This document shows positions 33,993 to 42,584 of a stretch of 45,351 nt of DNA, in pieces. Both the position numbers and the translations under genes were made by a program. The stretch lies in assembly GCA_910584845.1 (NCBI GenBank), contig CAJUDH010000004.1, forward strand, positions 8,881 to 54,231. The letters are read 5' to 3'. Below the pieces are notes generated by a model, which saw only the letters and a list, made by a program, of their open reading frames with translations, did not search any database and was not told the DNA's origin. The stretch is from an uncultured Lachnospiraceae bacterium. GTDB taxonomy: Bacteria; Bacillota; Clostridia; Lachnospirales; Lachnospiraceae. Within the stretch, counting starts at the first letter, position 1; each line of letters starts with the position of its first letter.

Positions 33993-34062
33993 AAAGCCCA
34001 TGGCAAAAACATCAGGGGGAGATTTTACATGCACATGCCTTTTGTTTTTGCCACGGGCTTTT
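33993..34062 (+). terminator. Strong terminator after the GH32 gene
   Basis: AAAGCCC-A-TGGCAAAAAC (33993-34010) pairs with GTTTTTGCCA-C-GGGCTTT (34044-34061), with one mismatch, and ends in TTTTGTT. The loop is about 33 nt. It separates the operon from the convergent coat-type genes and may work in both directions. Confidence 0.75.
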
Positions 34063-34107
34063 GTTATGCCCTATAATGTGCCGGTGGGCAAATGACGTTC
34101 AGGCAGA

Positions 34108-34353
34108 TTAGCTTATTTTGTATTGGTTGTGAACTTTCTGGATTTGGGCGGAATCTGCCTGCTGTGTGCTGTACCAGCCTTTGGCCGACATTTTTTTATA
34201 GATGTCGTCCTGCATACATAAACTGTCTTTCAATGCCTTGTCAAAAACCTGGTGTACATTCTGGGTGGAGGACTCGACCGTGCCGTGCAAGTACAAGTCG
34301 CATACCCCTTTGGTGGTCAGGAGAAGGTTCTCCATAATGTTTTTGTCGTCCAT
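34108..34353 (-). CDS. Small CotF-like spore coat protein
   Basis: An 81-residue protein similar to the coat F domain: LTTKGVCDLYLHGTVESSTQ, FDKALKDSLCMQDDIYKKMSAKGWY, then Gln-rich QADSAQIQK. The start at 34353 is chosen over longer forms because GGAGG lies 5 nt upstream. Such proteins are made in the mother cell and deposited in the spore coat. It follows a related small gene on the same strand by 88 bp. Confidence 0.8.
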   Translation of the reverse strand: MDDKNIMENLLLTTKGVCDLYLHGTVESSTQNVHQVFDKALKDSLCMQDDIYKKMSAKGWYSTQQADSAQIQKVHNQYKIS

Positions 34354-34441
34354 GTTTTCCTCCGTTCTATCCATGATTTTCCATTCTTTGCATGCCCACA
34401 GCATTTGTGCCCATGCATCCCTTTGACATGTCCCTGCTGCT

Positions 34442-34615
34442 TTACGTCAAGTGATAGAACGAGTCAAAGAGCTGCTGGTGTTTCTCGTAAATTTGCTGGA
34501 CGCAGTTTTTCAATTCCCCGTCCTGCAGGTTTTTGATGGCATCCTGGCACTGGGTTTTTAAAAACTGTTCATGCCCCAGGGCATCTTCCACATAGTTTAA
34601 TTCTTTTGGACTCAT
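34442..34615 (-). CDS. Small spore coat-associated protein (57 residues)
   Basis: A 57-residue acidic, helical protein (MSPKELNYVEDALGHEQFLK; then LKNCVQQIYEKHQQLFDSFY). An ideal GGAGGTGATC precedes ATG 34615; the longer form would start inside the ribosome site. It resembles the small proteins that pair with CotF-like coat proteins in Lachnospiraceae, with a four-helix or ferritin-like half. The function in coat assembly is inferred from its neighbour. Confidence 0.7.
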   Translation of the reverse strand: MSPKELNYVEDALGHEQFLKTQCQDAIKNLQDGELKNCVQQIYEKHQQLFDSFYHLT

Positions 34616-34737
34616 AATGATCACCTCCGGGATTAGTATGGGGAGTTCCTACAGACTTTATGAATGGTTTTCCATTAAATTTTCTTCCTGCATGTCCGCC
34701 GGGGAAGAACAAATGTATTTTTCGCGCGAATTAGGTA

Positions 34738-34766
34738 TTGATTTTTTTGGCAATATGGGATAGGAT
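34738..34766 (+). promoter_or_regulatory. asd promoter
   Basis: TTGATT (34738-34743), a 17-nt spacer and TAGGAT (34761-34766). The leader is only about 38 nt, too short for a lysine riboswitch or T-box. Confidence 0.55.
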
Positions 34767-34809
34767 ATACACGCAGGTAAATGAATAATTTTGTCGAGGA
34801 GACCGATTT

Positions 34810-35895
34810 ATGGAAAAGAAATTAAAAGTAGGCGTGCTTGGCGCTACGGGTATGGTAGGCCAGCGGTTTATTACGCTTTTGGAAAACCACCCGTGGTATG
34901 AGGTGGCCGTGGTGGCCGCCAGCCCCCGTTCTGCCGGGAAGACTTACGAGGAGGCGGTGGGGGGCCGCTGGAAGATGGATACGCCTATGCCGGAGGCTGT
35001 CAAAAAATTGGCGGTGATGAATGTCAACGAGGTGGAAAAGGTTTCTGCCGGCGTGGACATGGTGTTTAGCGCGGTGGACATGACAAAGGAGGAGATCCGG
35101 GCTGTCGAGGAAGCTTATGCTAAGGCGGAGACCCCGGTAGTTTCCAACAACAGTGCCCACCGGTGGACCCCGGACGTCCCCATGGTGGTCCCGGAAATCA
35201 ACCCGGAGCATTTTCAGGTCATCCCTTTCCAAAAGAAACGGCTGGGCACGGCCCATGGCTTTATTTCCGTAAAGCCCAACTGCTCCATACAAAGCTATGC
35301 GCCGGTGCTTACGGCGTGGAAAGAGTTCGAGCCTTACGAGGTGGTGGCCACTACCTACCAGGCTATTTCCGGGGCGGGGAAAACCTTCCGGGATTGGCCG
35401 GAGATGGTGGGGAATATTATCCCTTACATTGGGGGGGAAGAAGAAAAAAGCGAACAGGAGCCTTTGCGCCTTTGGGGGAAAGTCGAGGGAGGGGCCATCG
35501 TGAAGGCCCCGGGGCCGGTTATCACCTGCCAGTGCATCCGGGTACCTGTATTAAACGGGCATACCAGCGCCGTTTTTGTGAAATTGCGGAAAAAGGCGGA
35601 TAAAGGCGAGCTCATTGAAAAGATGGTGCATTTCAAAGGCCTCCCGCAAGAATTAAAGCTGCCCAGCGCGCCAAAACAGTTTATCCAATATCTGGAAGAA
35701 GACAACCGGCCGCAGGTTGCCCTGGACGTGGATTTTGAAAACGGTATGGGGATTTCCGTGGGAAGGCTGCGCGAGGATACGGTCTACGACTACAAATTTG
35801 TGGGGCTGTCCCACAATACTTTGCGGGGGGCTGCAGGCGGGGCCGTGCTTTGTGCAGAGCTTTTGACCGCCCAGGGCTATATCCAGGCAAAATGA
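34810..35895 (+). CDS. asd: Aspartate-semialdehyde dehydrogenase
   Basis: A 361-residue enzyme of the archaeal/fungal-like ASADH branch. The NADP motif GATGMVGQR is at 11-19, the catalytic Cys158 in VKPNCSIQ and the general base His251 in RVPVLNGH. It reduces aspartyl phosphate to the semialdehyde for lysine, diaminopimelate, threonine and methionine synthesis. GAGGAGACC precedes the ATG. It probably shares a transcript with galM 35 bp downstream, although the pathways are unrelated. Confidence 0.93.
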   Translation: MEKKLKVGVLGATGMVGQRFITLLENHPWYEVAVVAASPRSAGKTYEEAVGGRWKMDTPMPEAVKKLAVMNVNEVEKVSAGVDMVFSAVDMTKEEIRAVEEAYAKAETPVVSNNSAHRWTPDVPMVVPEINPEHFQVIPFQKKRLGTAHGFISVKPNCSIQSYAPVLTAWKEFEPYEVVATTYQAISGAGKTFRDWPEMVGNIIPYIGGEEEKSEQEPLRLWGKVEGGAIVKAPGPVITCQCIRVPVLNGHTSAVFVKLRKKADKGELIEKMVHFKGLPQELKLPSAPKQFIQYLEEDNRPQVALDVDFENGMGISVGRLREDTVYDYKFVGLSHNTLRGAAGGAVLCAELLTAQGYIQAK

Positions 35896-35930
35896 TAAAT
35901 TTTTTTCATAAAAAAGGAGGGGTAAACCTT

Positions 35931-36989
35931 ATGGCATGGAGGAAAGAAGTTTTTGGTACACTGAAAGACGGGACACAAGTGGACCGGTATACGCTGGTCA
36001 ATGAAAACGGGGTTTCTGCGTCCTTTACCAACCTAGGAGGCATTTGGCTGACCATGGTGGTGCCGGATAAAGACGGCAATATGGAGGATATCCTCCTGGG
36101 CCGGGATTCGGTGGAAGGCTATATGACGATGAAAGGCCATCTGGGCGAGATCGTAGGCCGCAATGCCAACCGCATCGGTAATGCATCCCTGGCGATCCGG
36201 GGCGTTACGTATGCGTTGGCAGTGAATTCCGGAACCAGGAATAACCTGCACAGCGGGCCGGATTATTACGGTACCCGCCTGTGGGACGCCCAGGTGGAAG
36301 AAGGGGACCTTGGCACCCGGATTACCTTTTCTTTAAAAAGCCCCGACGGCGACCAGGGCTATCCGGGGAACGCGGATATTGCGGTGAGCTATACCCTTAC
36401 GGAAGACAACAGCCTGCGCCTGGATTACCATATGACGGCAGATGCGGATACCATTGCCAATTTTACCAACCATGCCTATTTCAATATGGCCGGCCATAGC
36501 TCCGGCAGCGTATTGGACCAGCAGGTCTGGATTGACGCCGATTATTATACCGCAACGGATGAAGATTCCATCCCTACCGGCAAATTGGTGGCGGTGAAAG
36601 GCACCCCCATGGATTTTACCACCCTGAAAGCCATCGGCCGGGATATTGGGGCGGACTATGAAGCGCTGCGGTTTGGAAACGGTTTTGACCATAACTGGGC
36701 CCTGAACCATAAGGAAGGCCGGCTGGCTTTGGCGGCAAAAGCCATAGACCCGGCCAGCGGGCGGGTGATGGAGGTGTACACCGACTTGCCCGGGGTGCAG
36801 TTCTATACGGGCAACGCCTTAAACGGGGCCGGAAAAGACGGCGTGGTATATGGGCCAAGGGACGGATATTGTTTTGAAACCCAGTTTTTCCCGGATGCCG
36901 CCAACAGGCCGGAATTTGCCTCCCCGATTTTAGAAGGAGGGGAAGAATACCATACTACTACGGTATACCGATTCACTACGTTGTCATAG
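35931..36989 (+). CDS. galM: Aldose 1-epimerase (galactose mutarotase)
   Basis: A 352-residue mutarotase. Catalytic His181 (NHAYFNMAG) and Glu316 (CFETQFFPD) are in place, with GRNANRI and NNLHSG typical of the family. It interconverts alpha and beta anomers of galactose or glucose in the cytoplasm. The upstream in-frame ATG at 35850 is rejected because AAAAAAGGAGGGG sits just before ATG 35931. A strong terminator follows. Confidence 0.92.
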   Translation: MAWRKEVFGTLKDGTQVDRYTLVNENGVSASFTNLGGIWLTMVVPDKDGNMEDILLGRDSVEGYMTMKGHLGEIVGRNANRIGNASLAIRGVTYALAVNSGTRNNLHSGPDYYGTRLWDAQVEEGDLGTRITFSLKSPDGDQGYPGNADIAVSYTLTEDNSLRLDYHMTADADTIANFTNHAYFNMAGHSSGSVLDQQVWIDADYYTATDEDSIPTGKLVAVKGTPMDFTTLKAIGRDIGADYEALRFGNGFDHNWALNHKEGRLALAAKAIDPASGRVMEVYTDLPGVQFYTGNALNGAGKDGVVYGPRDGYCFETQFFPDAANRPEFASPILEGGEEYHTTTVYRFTTLS

Positions 36990-37008
36990 GCCACCTGGCA
37001 AAAGGGCC

Positions 37009-37047
37009 AAAAACCCCCTGGCGGAAACCATCCGTCAGGGGGTTTTT
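37009..37047 (+). terminator. Intrinsic terminator after galM
   Basis: AAAAACCCCCTG.CGG pairs with CCG.CAGGGGGTTTTT around a short AAACCAT-type loop and ends in a T-run. It could also stop SASP transcripts from the other side. Confidence 0.88.
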
Positions 37048-37100
37048 ATCTTGATTTACGTTAAGGATTTTTGCCTCATTGGCTTTTCATGCGGCCTTTG

Positions 37101-37307
37101 CTATTTATTGGCCATCTGCCTTTCTTGGGCTTCAATCATCTTTTTCACCATATATCCGCCTACGGAACCGTTCTGTGCAGAGGTCAGGTTGCCATTGTAG
37201 CCTTCGGACAACGGGACGCCAAGTTCCTGCGCCACTTCCATTTTAAAACGGTCCAGTGCCTCTTTTGCTTCCGGTACTTCAGCTCTGTTAGAAGATCTGT
37301 TTGCCAT
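37101..37307 (-). CDS. Alpha/beta-type small acid-soluble spore protein
   Basis: A 68-residue SASP: RFKMEVAQELGVPLSEGY contains the germination protease (GPR) site region, and NGSVGGYMVKKMIEAQE is the conserved C-terminal DNA-binding segment. It coats and protects spore DNA and is degraded at germination. AAGGAGG precedes the ATG. A sigma-G-like promoter and a 7-bp-stem hairpin lie upstream. It is a single gene, as usual for the family. Confidence 0.93.
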   Translation of the reverse strand: MANRSSNRAEVPEAKEALDRFKMEVAQELGVPLSEGYNGNLTSAQNGSVGGYMVKKMIEAQERQMANK

Positions 37308-37332
37308 GATAAAGGCCTCCTTTTCTTACTTT

Positions 37333-37350
37333 GCCTGCCATAAGGCAGGC
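37333..37350 (-). other. Leader hairpin before the SASP gene
   Basis: GCCTGCC (37333-37339) and GGCAGGC (37344-37350) form a perfect 7-bp stem with a 4-nt loop, about 15 nt upstream of the AAGGAGG. It could stabilise the spore mRNA. Confidence 0.5.
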
Positions 37351-37398
37351 CTTAGAAAAAGTCACTGCCTCATGACGTTTTGTTTTTTGTTACGATCC

Positions 37399-37427
37399 TA
37401 GTATGTGCGCCATCGAAGATAATACAC
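37399..37427 (-). promoter_or_regulatory. Forespore sigma-G-type promoter of the SASP gene
   Basis: On the minus strand the -10 CATACTA (37399-37405) fits CATWMTA, and GTGTA (37423-37427), 17 nt upstream, matches 4 of 5 positions of GHATR. Confidence 0.6.
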
Positions 37428-37521
37428 TAGAAGCTTCTGCGTAATTTGACAAAATATTGAAATAAGCGTGCGCGTTAAAAACGGCAGGGGAGAAAAAGTT
37501 TTTGGATTTCCGAATAAATGC

Positions 37522-37550
37522 TTGTGCATCAGAAAATTTGATACTATAAT
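37522..37550 (+). promoter_or_regulatory. rsmD-coaD promoter
   Basis: TTGTGC (37522-37527), a 17-nt spacer and TATAAT (37545-37550), about 50 nt before rsmD. Confidence 0.65.
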
Positions 37551-37600
37551 GTACATGAAGTGTGGCCAAATGGCCATCATGAAGCAGATAAGGAGAAACT

Positions 37601-38167
37601 ATGCGGGTAATAGCCGGAAGCGCGAAGCGGATTTCGCTGAAAACAATTGACGGCCTGGAGACCAGGCCGACGACGGACCGGATCAAAGAGACGCTTTTTA
37701 ATATGTTGCAATATGATTTGGCAGACAGCCGGTTTTTGGATTTGTTTGCCGGCAGTGGCGGGATCGGCATAGAAGCTTTAAGCCGGGGCGCCTCCCAATG
37801 TGTTTTTGTGGAGAAGAACCGCGGGGCGGTGGACTGCATCCGCCAGAACCTGGCGGCTACCCGGCTGGAGGCGCAGGCAGTGGTCATGCATTGTGATGTA
37901 ATGACAGCCCTAAAGCGCCTGGAGGGGAAATATCAATTTGATTTTGTCTTTCTGGACCCCCCATACGGCCAGCTTTGGGAACGCCAGGTACTGGAATATT
38001 TGGCCGCTTCCCCTTTAATTGGCCGTCACAGCACGGTGGTGGTGGAAGCTAGCCTGGATACCCCTTTTTCCTATTTGGGCGCTTTGGGTTTTGCCAAAGA
38101 AAGGGAAAAGGTTTATAAAACGAATAAACATTTGTTTGTGCACAGGAATGCAGCGGTTGGGGTTTAG
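37601..38167 (+). CDS. rsmD: 16S rRNA (guanine-966-N2)-methyltransferase
   Basis: A 188-residue Rossmann-fold methyltransferase. MRVIAGSAKRISLKT is the typical N-terminus, FLDLFAGSGGIGIEAL (45-60) binds SAM and DPPY (119-122) is the catalytic motif. It methylates G966 of 16S rRNA in the small subunit. Aaggag precedes the ATG. The rsmD-coaD order is common in Firmicutes and supports the assignment. Confidence 0.93.
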   Translation: MRVIAGSAKRISLKTIDGLETRPTTDRIKETLFNMLQYDLADSRFLDLFAGSGGIGIEALSRGASQCVFVEKNRGAVDCIRQNLAATRLEAQAVVMHCDVMTALKRLEGKYQFDFVFLDPPYGQLWERQVLEYLAASPLIGRHSTVVVEASLDTPFSYLGALGFAKEREKVYKTNKHLFVHRNAAVGV

Positions 38168-38250
38168 GGAAGGGGCATTCCGCCCATGTTTGCCGGCGCC
38201 TAAGAAGGCCGGGCCCTGTGCTGTTAAGCAGGCATAGAACGGAGGGAAAG

Positions 38251-38730
38251 ATGGCAATAGCCGTTTATCCGGGGAGTTTTGACCCGGTTACTTTGGGCCA
38301 TATGGATATTATCCAACGGACTTCCCAAATGCTGGACCATGTGATTATCGGGGTTTTGCAGAATAAGGCGAAAACTCCGTTGTTTTCGGTTGAGGAACGT
38401 GTTAGTATGTTAAAAAGCGTGACTTCCCATCTCGAGAATGTGGAAGTACGGTCTTTTGAGGGCCTGCTGGTGGATTTCGTCCATAGCTGTAAGGCCAACC
38501 TGGTGGTCAGGGGGCTTCGGGCCATTACGGATTTTGAGTATGAGCTGCAGATCGCCCAGACCAACCGGGTGATGGCTCCGGATATTGATACGATTTTTTT
38601 GACGACAAGTTTGAAATATTCTTATTTAAGTTCCTCTATTGTAAAGGAGATTGCCGCTTTTCATGGAGATATTGACGAGTTCCTCCATCCGGAGGTTGCC
38701 AGGCGGTTGAGGGAGAAGATGAATAGGTAG
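38251..38730 (+). CDS. coaD: Phosphopantetheine adenylyltransferase
   Basis: A 159-residue nucleotidyltransferase: YPGSFDPVTLGHMDI carries the T/HxGH site (14-17), RGLRAITDFEYELQIAQTNR binds phosphopantetheine, and YLSSSIVKEIA is the ISSTxxR-like motif with Ser in place of Thr and Lys-Glu at the end. It makes dephospho-CoA in CoA synthesis. The start at 38251 has CGGAGGG; the upstream ATG at 38218 is rejected. It follows rsmD. Confidence 0.94.
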   Translation: MAIAVYPGSFDPVTLGHMDIIQRTSQMLDHVIIGVLQNKAKTPLFSVEERVSMLKSVTSHLENVEVRSFEGLLVDFVHSCKANLVVRGLRAITDFEYELQIAQTNRVMAPDIDTIFLTTSLKYSYLSSSIVKEIAAFHGDIDEFLHPEVARRLREKMNR

Positions 38731-38760
38731 TTACAAGAGTGCGAGTAAGGAGAGAAAAGT

Positions 38761-39327
38761 ATGAGTAGGATAGAACAATTGATCGGCGAGATTGAAGAAT
38801 ATATTGACAGTTGCGATTTTGCACCGTTTTCCCATACAAAGATCCAAGTAAATAAAGAAGAGCTGGAGGAATTGCTGGTTGAATTGCGCCTGCGGGTACC
38901 TGATGAGATAAAGAAATACCAGAAGATTATTAATAACCAGGAGGCCATTATTGCGGAGGCCCACACACAGGCGGACGCCATATTGGCCCATGCCACCGAA
39001 CAGACCAACGAACTGGTAAACGAGCATGAGATTGTGCAGGAAGCCTATGCCAGGGCCAACGAGGTTGTGGAGGAAGCCCAGGCCCAGGCCCAGGCCATTG
39101 TGGACGCGGCGGTAGCCGATGCCGACAGCATCCGGCAGGGCTCTATCGGATATACGGACGATATGCTTAAGAACCTTCAGGGCATTATCGCCCATTCCAT
39201 GGAAGAGGCCCAGGGGCGTTTGGAGGCTTACCTGTCTTCTTTGCAGTCGGCCTACGAGGTTGTCAGCGCCAACCGGGACGAGCTTGCCGCCGGTATGGCT
39301 ATGCCCCAAGAACAGGGGCAAGGATAA
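38761..39327 (+). CDS. Coiled-coil protein of the coaD neighbourhood (ATPase subunit H-like)
   Basis: A 188-residue, Ala/Glu/Gln-rich protein with a long coiled coil over about 45-135 (IIAEAHTQADAILAHATEQT; EVVEEAQAQAQAIVDAAVAD) and no catalytic motif. Similar proteins downstream of coaD in Lachnospiraceae are labelled vacuolar ATPase subunit H or DivIVA-like; the role is unknown. AAGGAG precedes the ATG, 30 bp after coaD. Its 3' end overlaps the convergent ylbJ-like gene by 29 bp. Confidence 0.8.
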   Translation: MSRIEQLIGEIEEYIDSCDFAPFSHTKIQVNKEELEELLVELRLRVPDEIKKYQKIINNQEAIIAEAHTQADAILAHATEQTNELVNEHEIVQEAYARANEVVEEAQAQAQAIVDAAVADADSIRQGSIGYTDDMLKNLQGIIAHSMEEAQGRLEAYLSSLQSAYEVVSANRDELAAGMAMPQEQGQG

Positions 39328-40258
39328 TGAAAGACAAGCCGGAAAAGCAGGCATGGAGTATTTTCCAGCCGATATAATGGCAAAGGGGCAGCCCCGCCCC
39401 TTTTATGACGCTTTTGGTCTGGAAGGCCCCGGAGAACCCGCCGAAGGCCACGGCACAAACCGTGGGGGGCAGGGCATGGCTTGGGGGGAGGGCGGCGCAT
39501 AGGCTGTTGACCCCGGTGGTGATTTCCGCCAAACCGGTGAGGAAGGCTTTGAAGGCGGGAGGGAGCAGGGCAAGGTGCTGGATCCAGGCTGCCAGGATGG
39601 AAAACAGCATAATATAGCCTCCGATAACCACCATGGTTTCGCAGGTGGAGGCAATGGTATCTTCCAGGGAGGGCCGAAAGGAAAAGGCCGGTTTTGCGTC
39701 TGTGGACGAGGGCGCTTTGGCATCCGGTGCGCCCGGGCGGTAAAGGTACCGGGCCAACAGCGACAAGGGGAGGATGGGGAGGTACAGGCTGGCCAGCAAA
39801 AGCGCCGGCGGTACCGGTATCGGCAGTTGGCCCCGTACATATCCCAGCAGGAACATGGGGCTGGGATGGTTGCATATGGCAAGCAGGTAACGGGCTTCTT
39901 TTTCCGTGACGGCGCCGCTCCGCTTAAAATCTGCGCACATTTTTGCCCCTAAAGGATAGCCGCAAAGCAGGCCGCAGAGAAATACATAGGCGCCTTGCCC
40001 GGATAAACCCAAAAAGGCGCGGGACAGGGGGGCCAAAGGTTTCATAAGCAATGGCACCCCGCCCAGGGATACCACCATCTGGGTACAAATAATAAAAGGG
40101 GCGAGGGTGGGAAGCACTACGTTGAACCATAACAGGAGCCCGTGGGAAGCCCCTTGTATGGACAAAGACGGGAAGCAAAGCAGCGCCCCCAACATAATAA
40201 TAGGGACAACTGGGAAAAAACGGCGCGGCGGCGCCGGCGCCAGGGGATGGTGGGGCAT
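39299..40258 (-). CDS. ylbJ: YlbJ-like sporulation integral membrane protein
   Basis: A 319-residue polytopic protein of the nucleoside-recognition/Gate type, as in YlbJ and SpmA: LCGLLCGYPLGAKMCADFKRSG, LAICNHPSPMFLLGYV, and later AVAFGGFSGAFQTKSVI. B. subtilis YlbJ is needed for sporulation and lies near rsmD and coaD (ylbH, ylbI), matching this context. AGAGG lies 8 nt before the ATG at 40258, so that start is preferred to the one at 40276, which has no ribosome site. Its last 29 bp overlap the convergent coiled-coil gene. Confidence 0.82.
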   Translation of the reverse strand: MPHHPLAPAPPRRFFPVVPIIMLGALLCFPSLSIQGASHGLLLWFNVVLPTLAPFIICTQMVVSLGGVPLLMKPLAPLSRAFLGLSGQGAYVFLCGLLCGYPLGAKMCADFKRSGAVTEKEARYLLAICNHPSPMFLLGYVRGQLPIPVPPALLLASLYLPILPLSLLARYLYRPGAPDAKAPSSTDAKPAFSFRPSLEDTIASTCETMVVIGGYIMLFSILAAWIQHLALLPPAFKAFLTGLAEITTGVNSLCAALPPSHALPPTVCAVAFGGFSGAFQTKSVIKGAGLPLCHYIGWKILHACFSGLSFIILAPVLGA

Positions 40259-40391
40259 GGCAAAAGCCTCTTTCATGGATGTTATTTTATTCTATGAAAA
40301 AAACGGGAAAGCTATTCCCGCCGGCAAAGAAGTGGGAAGGGCGCTATTCAGATTTCGGATGCCCCGCCAAACAGAAAAAGGATGACAATGC

Positions 40392-41771
40392 ATGAACCTT
40401 CCGGAACATTATTTGGAAAAAATGAAGCGTTTGCTGGGGGAAGAGTACAGCCCCTGGCTGGCTTCCTATGGACAGCCGCCGGTGCAGGGCATCCGGGTCA
40501 ATGCCAGGAAGTTGAAAGAAAAACAGTGGGGGCGTATCTGCCCATGGGATTGCCGGCCGGTTTTGTGGAATGATTACGGATATTATCCGGAAACCAAGGC
40601 CCCTCTGGCCAAGCACCCTTTCTATTATGCAGGGCTTTATTATATCCAGGAACCCAGCGCCATGGCCCCGGCCCAGCTTCTGGATGTCCGTCCGGGGGAC
40701 CGGGTATTGGATTTATGCGCGGCGCCAGGGGGCAAGAGCACGGATTTAGGGGCCAGGCTGGCAGGGAAGGGCCTGCTGGTTTCCAATGACATAAGCGTTT
40801 CCCGGGGGAAAGCCCTTGTAAAAAACCTGGAAATGGCAGGCATTGACAATGTCTTAGTGACCGGCGAGCCGCCGGAAAAATTGGCGGATGCATTTAGCGG
40901 TTTTTTTGACAAAATCCTGGTGGACGCCCCTTGTTCCGGGGAAGGGATGTTCCGCAAAGACCCAGAGCTGATAAAAAGTTGGCTCAAACGGGGGCCGTCG
41001 GATTACGCGGCGGTGCAAAAAGAGGTCCTTTTACAGGCGGTGCGGATGTTAAGGCCCGGGGGCAGCCTGGTTTATTCCACATGCACCTTTTCCCGGGAGG
41101 AGGACGAGGATGTGGTGGCCTGGCTTTTGGGGAAGGCGCCGGAAATGGAACTGGTGCCGCTGGCGCCCTGGGAGGGTGCTTTAAACGGCGCGGGGGGGGA
41201 GCCGGTGATCCGGCTGTATCCCCATAAGGTAGAAGGCGAGGGGCATTTCATGGCCTTGTTCCACAAAATGGCCGGAGACGGGCAGGGGGCGGAAAAAAGC
41301 ATGGCCACGGGGGAAAAGGCCTCCGGGGGCGATGCCCGGCTTTTCAATGAAGCGGAGGCCAGCAGCTTCAAAGAGTGGGAAAGGATGTTGGCGCACCCTT
41401 TGGAACGGGGGAGGATGATGGTGCGGGAGGGGAGGCTTTATTATCTGCCGGAAGCGTTTGACCCGGGCTGGAACCTGCGTTACCTCCGGACAGGGCTTTT
41501 GCTGGGCAGTTTGAAAAAAGGGCGGTTTGAACCGTCCCAGGCAGCCGCCATGGCTTTAGGCCAGGAAGATTTTGCCCAGACGCTTTCCCTAGACCAACAA
41601 GATGCCCGGGTGGTCCGTTACCTGAAAGGGGAAACCATTTTATTACAGGAAAATGAGAAGGCAGATAAGGGCTGGGTGCTGGTATGCGTGGCCGGGTTCC
41701 CCCTGGGATGGGGCAAATATGCCAATGGCATGCTGAAGAATAAATATTATCCGGGATGGCGGTGGCAGTGA
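40392..41771 (+). CDS. RsmF/RsmB-type rRNA cytosine-C5 methyltransferase
   Basis: A 459-residue NOL1/NOP2/Sun-family enzyme. SAM binding occurs at VLDLCAAPGGKS (105-116). The two catalytic cysteines are Cys181 (DAPCSGEGMF) and Cys231 (YSTCTF). The C-terminal ~340-459 forms a PUA-like RNA-binding part as in RsmF. It makes m5C in 16S rRNA. The start is an ATG after weak spacing. Its TGA overlaps the next gene start by one base or more, so they are coupled. Confidence 0.9.
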   Translation: MNLPEHYLEKMKRLLGEEYSPWLASYGQPPVQGIRVNARKLKEKQWGRICPWDCRPVLWNDYGYYPETKAPLAKHPFYYAGLYYIQEPSAMAPAQLLDVRPGDRVLDLCAAPGGKSTDLGARLAGKGLLVSNDISVSRGKALVKNLEMAGIDNVLVTGEPPEKLADAFSGFFDKILVDAPCSGEGMFRKDPELIKSWLKRGPSDYAAVQKEVLLQAVRMLRPGGSLVYSTCTFSREEDEDVVAWLLGKAPEMELVPLAPWEGALNGAGGEPVIRLYPHKVEGEGHFMALFHKMAGDGQGAEKSMATGEKASGGDARLFNEAEASSFKEWERMLAHPLERGRMMVREGRLYYLPEAFDPGWNLRYLRTGLLLGSLKKGRFEPSQAAAMALGQEDFAQTLSLDQQDARVVRYLKGETILLQENEKADKGWVLVCVAGFPLGWGKYANGMLKNKYYPGWRWQ

Positions 41772-42583
41772 TGGGGGAAAAAATACGGCTGGACCGTTTT
41801 TTGGCCGATATGGGGAAGGGAAGCCGTTCCCAGGTTAAGGAGGCGGCCAGGAAAGGCCGCGTCCGGGTGAACGGGCAGGTGGAAAGAAAAACAGACAGGA
41901 AGGTAGAACCAGGATTCGACCAGGTGCTTTTTGACGGCTGCGAGGTCCGTTACTGTACATGGGAATATTATTTGCTCAACAAACCCCAGGGGGTAGTATC
42001 CGCTACGGAAGACGGCAGGCACCGGACGGTGGTGGAACTGCTGGGCCCGGAGGGGAGAAAAGGCCTGTTCCCCGTGGGGCGGCTGGACATTGATACGGAA
42101 GGCCTCCTGCTGCTGACCAATGACGGGGAACTGGCCCACCGGCTCCTTTCCCCTAAAAAACATGTAGATAAGCAGTATTATGCCCTAGTATCGGGCCGCC
42201 TTGCCCGCGACGCCGTGGAGCAGGCAGCGGCCGGCATGGTCCTGGCAGACGGGACAAAGCTGCTTGCGGCGAAGCTGGAAATCCTGCCGGGCCAAGGGAG
42301 GCGATGGCACGGGGGCGATGGCAGGGGAGGCCTTTCTGCCAAAGGGCGGACCAGGGAAGAAGGGCAGGAAGAACCTTGTTTCACCGAAATACGGCTGACC
42401 CTCCAGGAGGGGAAGTTCCACCAGGTAAAACGGATGGTGGAAGCTTTAGGGGGCACGGTGGTTTACCTGAAGCGGCTGTCCATGGGGCCGCTAAAACTGG
42501 AAGAGGGCATGAGGCCTGGGGAGTACCGGAGATTGACGCAGGAGGAAGTCTTACTGTTAAAAGAGTGGACCGGGGAGGGGTAG
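41771..42583 (+). CDS. RsuA/RluB/E/F-family pseudouridine synthase
   Basis: About 270 residues: an S4 RNA-binding domain (RLDRFLADMGKGSRSQVKEA) followed by the catalytic domain with Asp106 in GRLDIDTEGLLLLTNDG. A Gly/Arg-rich insertion of about 30 residues (near 178-207) separates two catalytic strands and is not typical of the family. ATG 41771 overlaps the preceding TGA (TGATG); an in-frame ATG at 41756 would add 5 residues. It converts a uridine in rRNA to pseudouridine. Confidence 0.9.
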   Translation: MGEKIRLDRFLADMGKGSRSQVKEAARKGRVRVNGQVERKTDRKVEPGFDQVLFDGCEVRYCTWEYYLLNKPQGVVSATEDGRHRTVVELLGPEGRKGLFPVGRLDIDTEGLLLLTNDGELAHRLLSPKKHVDKQYYALVSGRLARDAVEQAAAGMVLADGTKLLAAKLEILPGQGRRWHGGDGRGGLSAKGRTREEGQEEPCFTEIRLTLQEGKFHQVKRMVEALGGTVVYLKRLSMGPLKLEEGMRPGEYRRLTQEEVLLLKEWTGEG

Positions 42584-42584
42584 G

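Noticed and set aside
34625..34809. Lysine riboswitch or T-box before asd
   Set aside because: The leader after the predicted promoter is only about 38 nt and shows no such motif.
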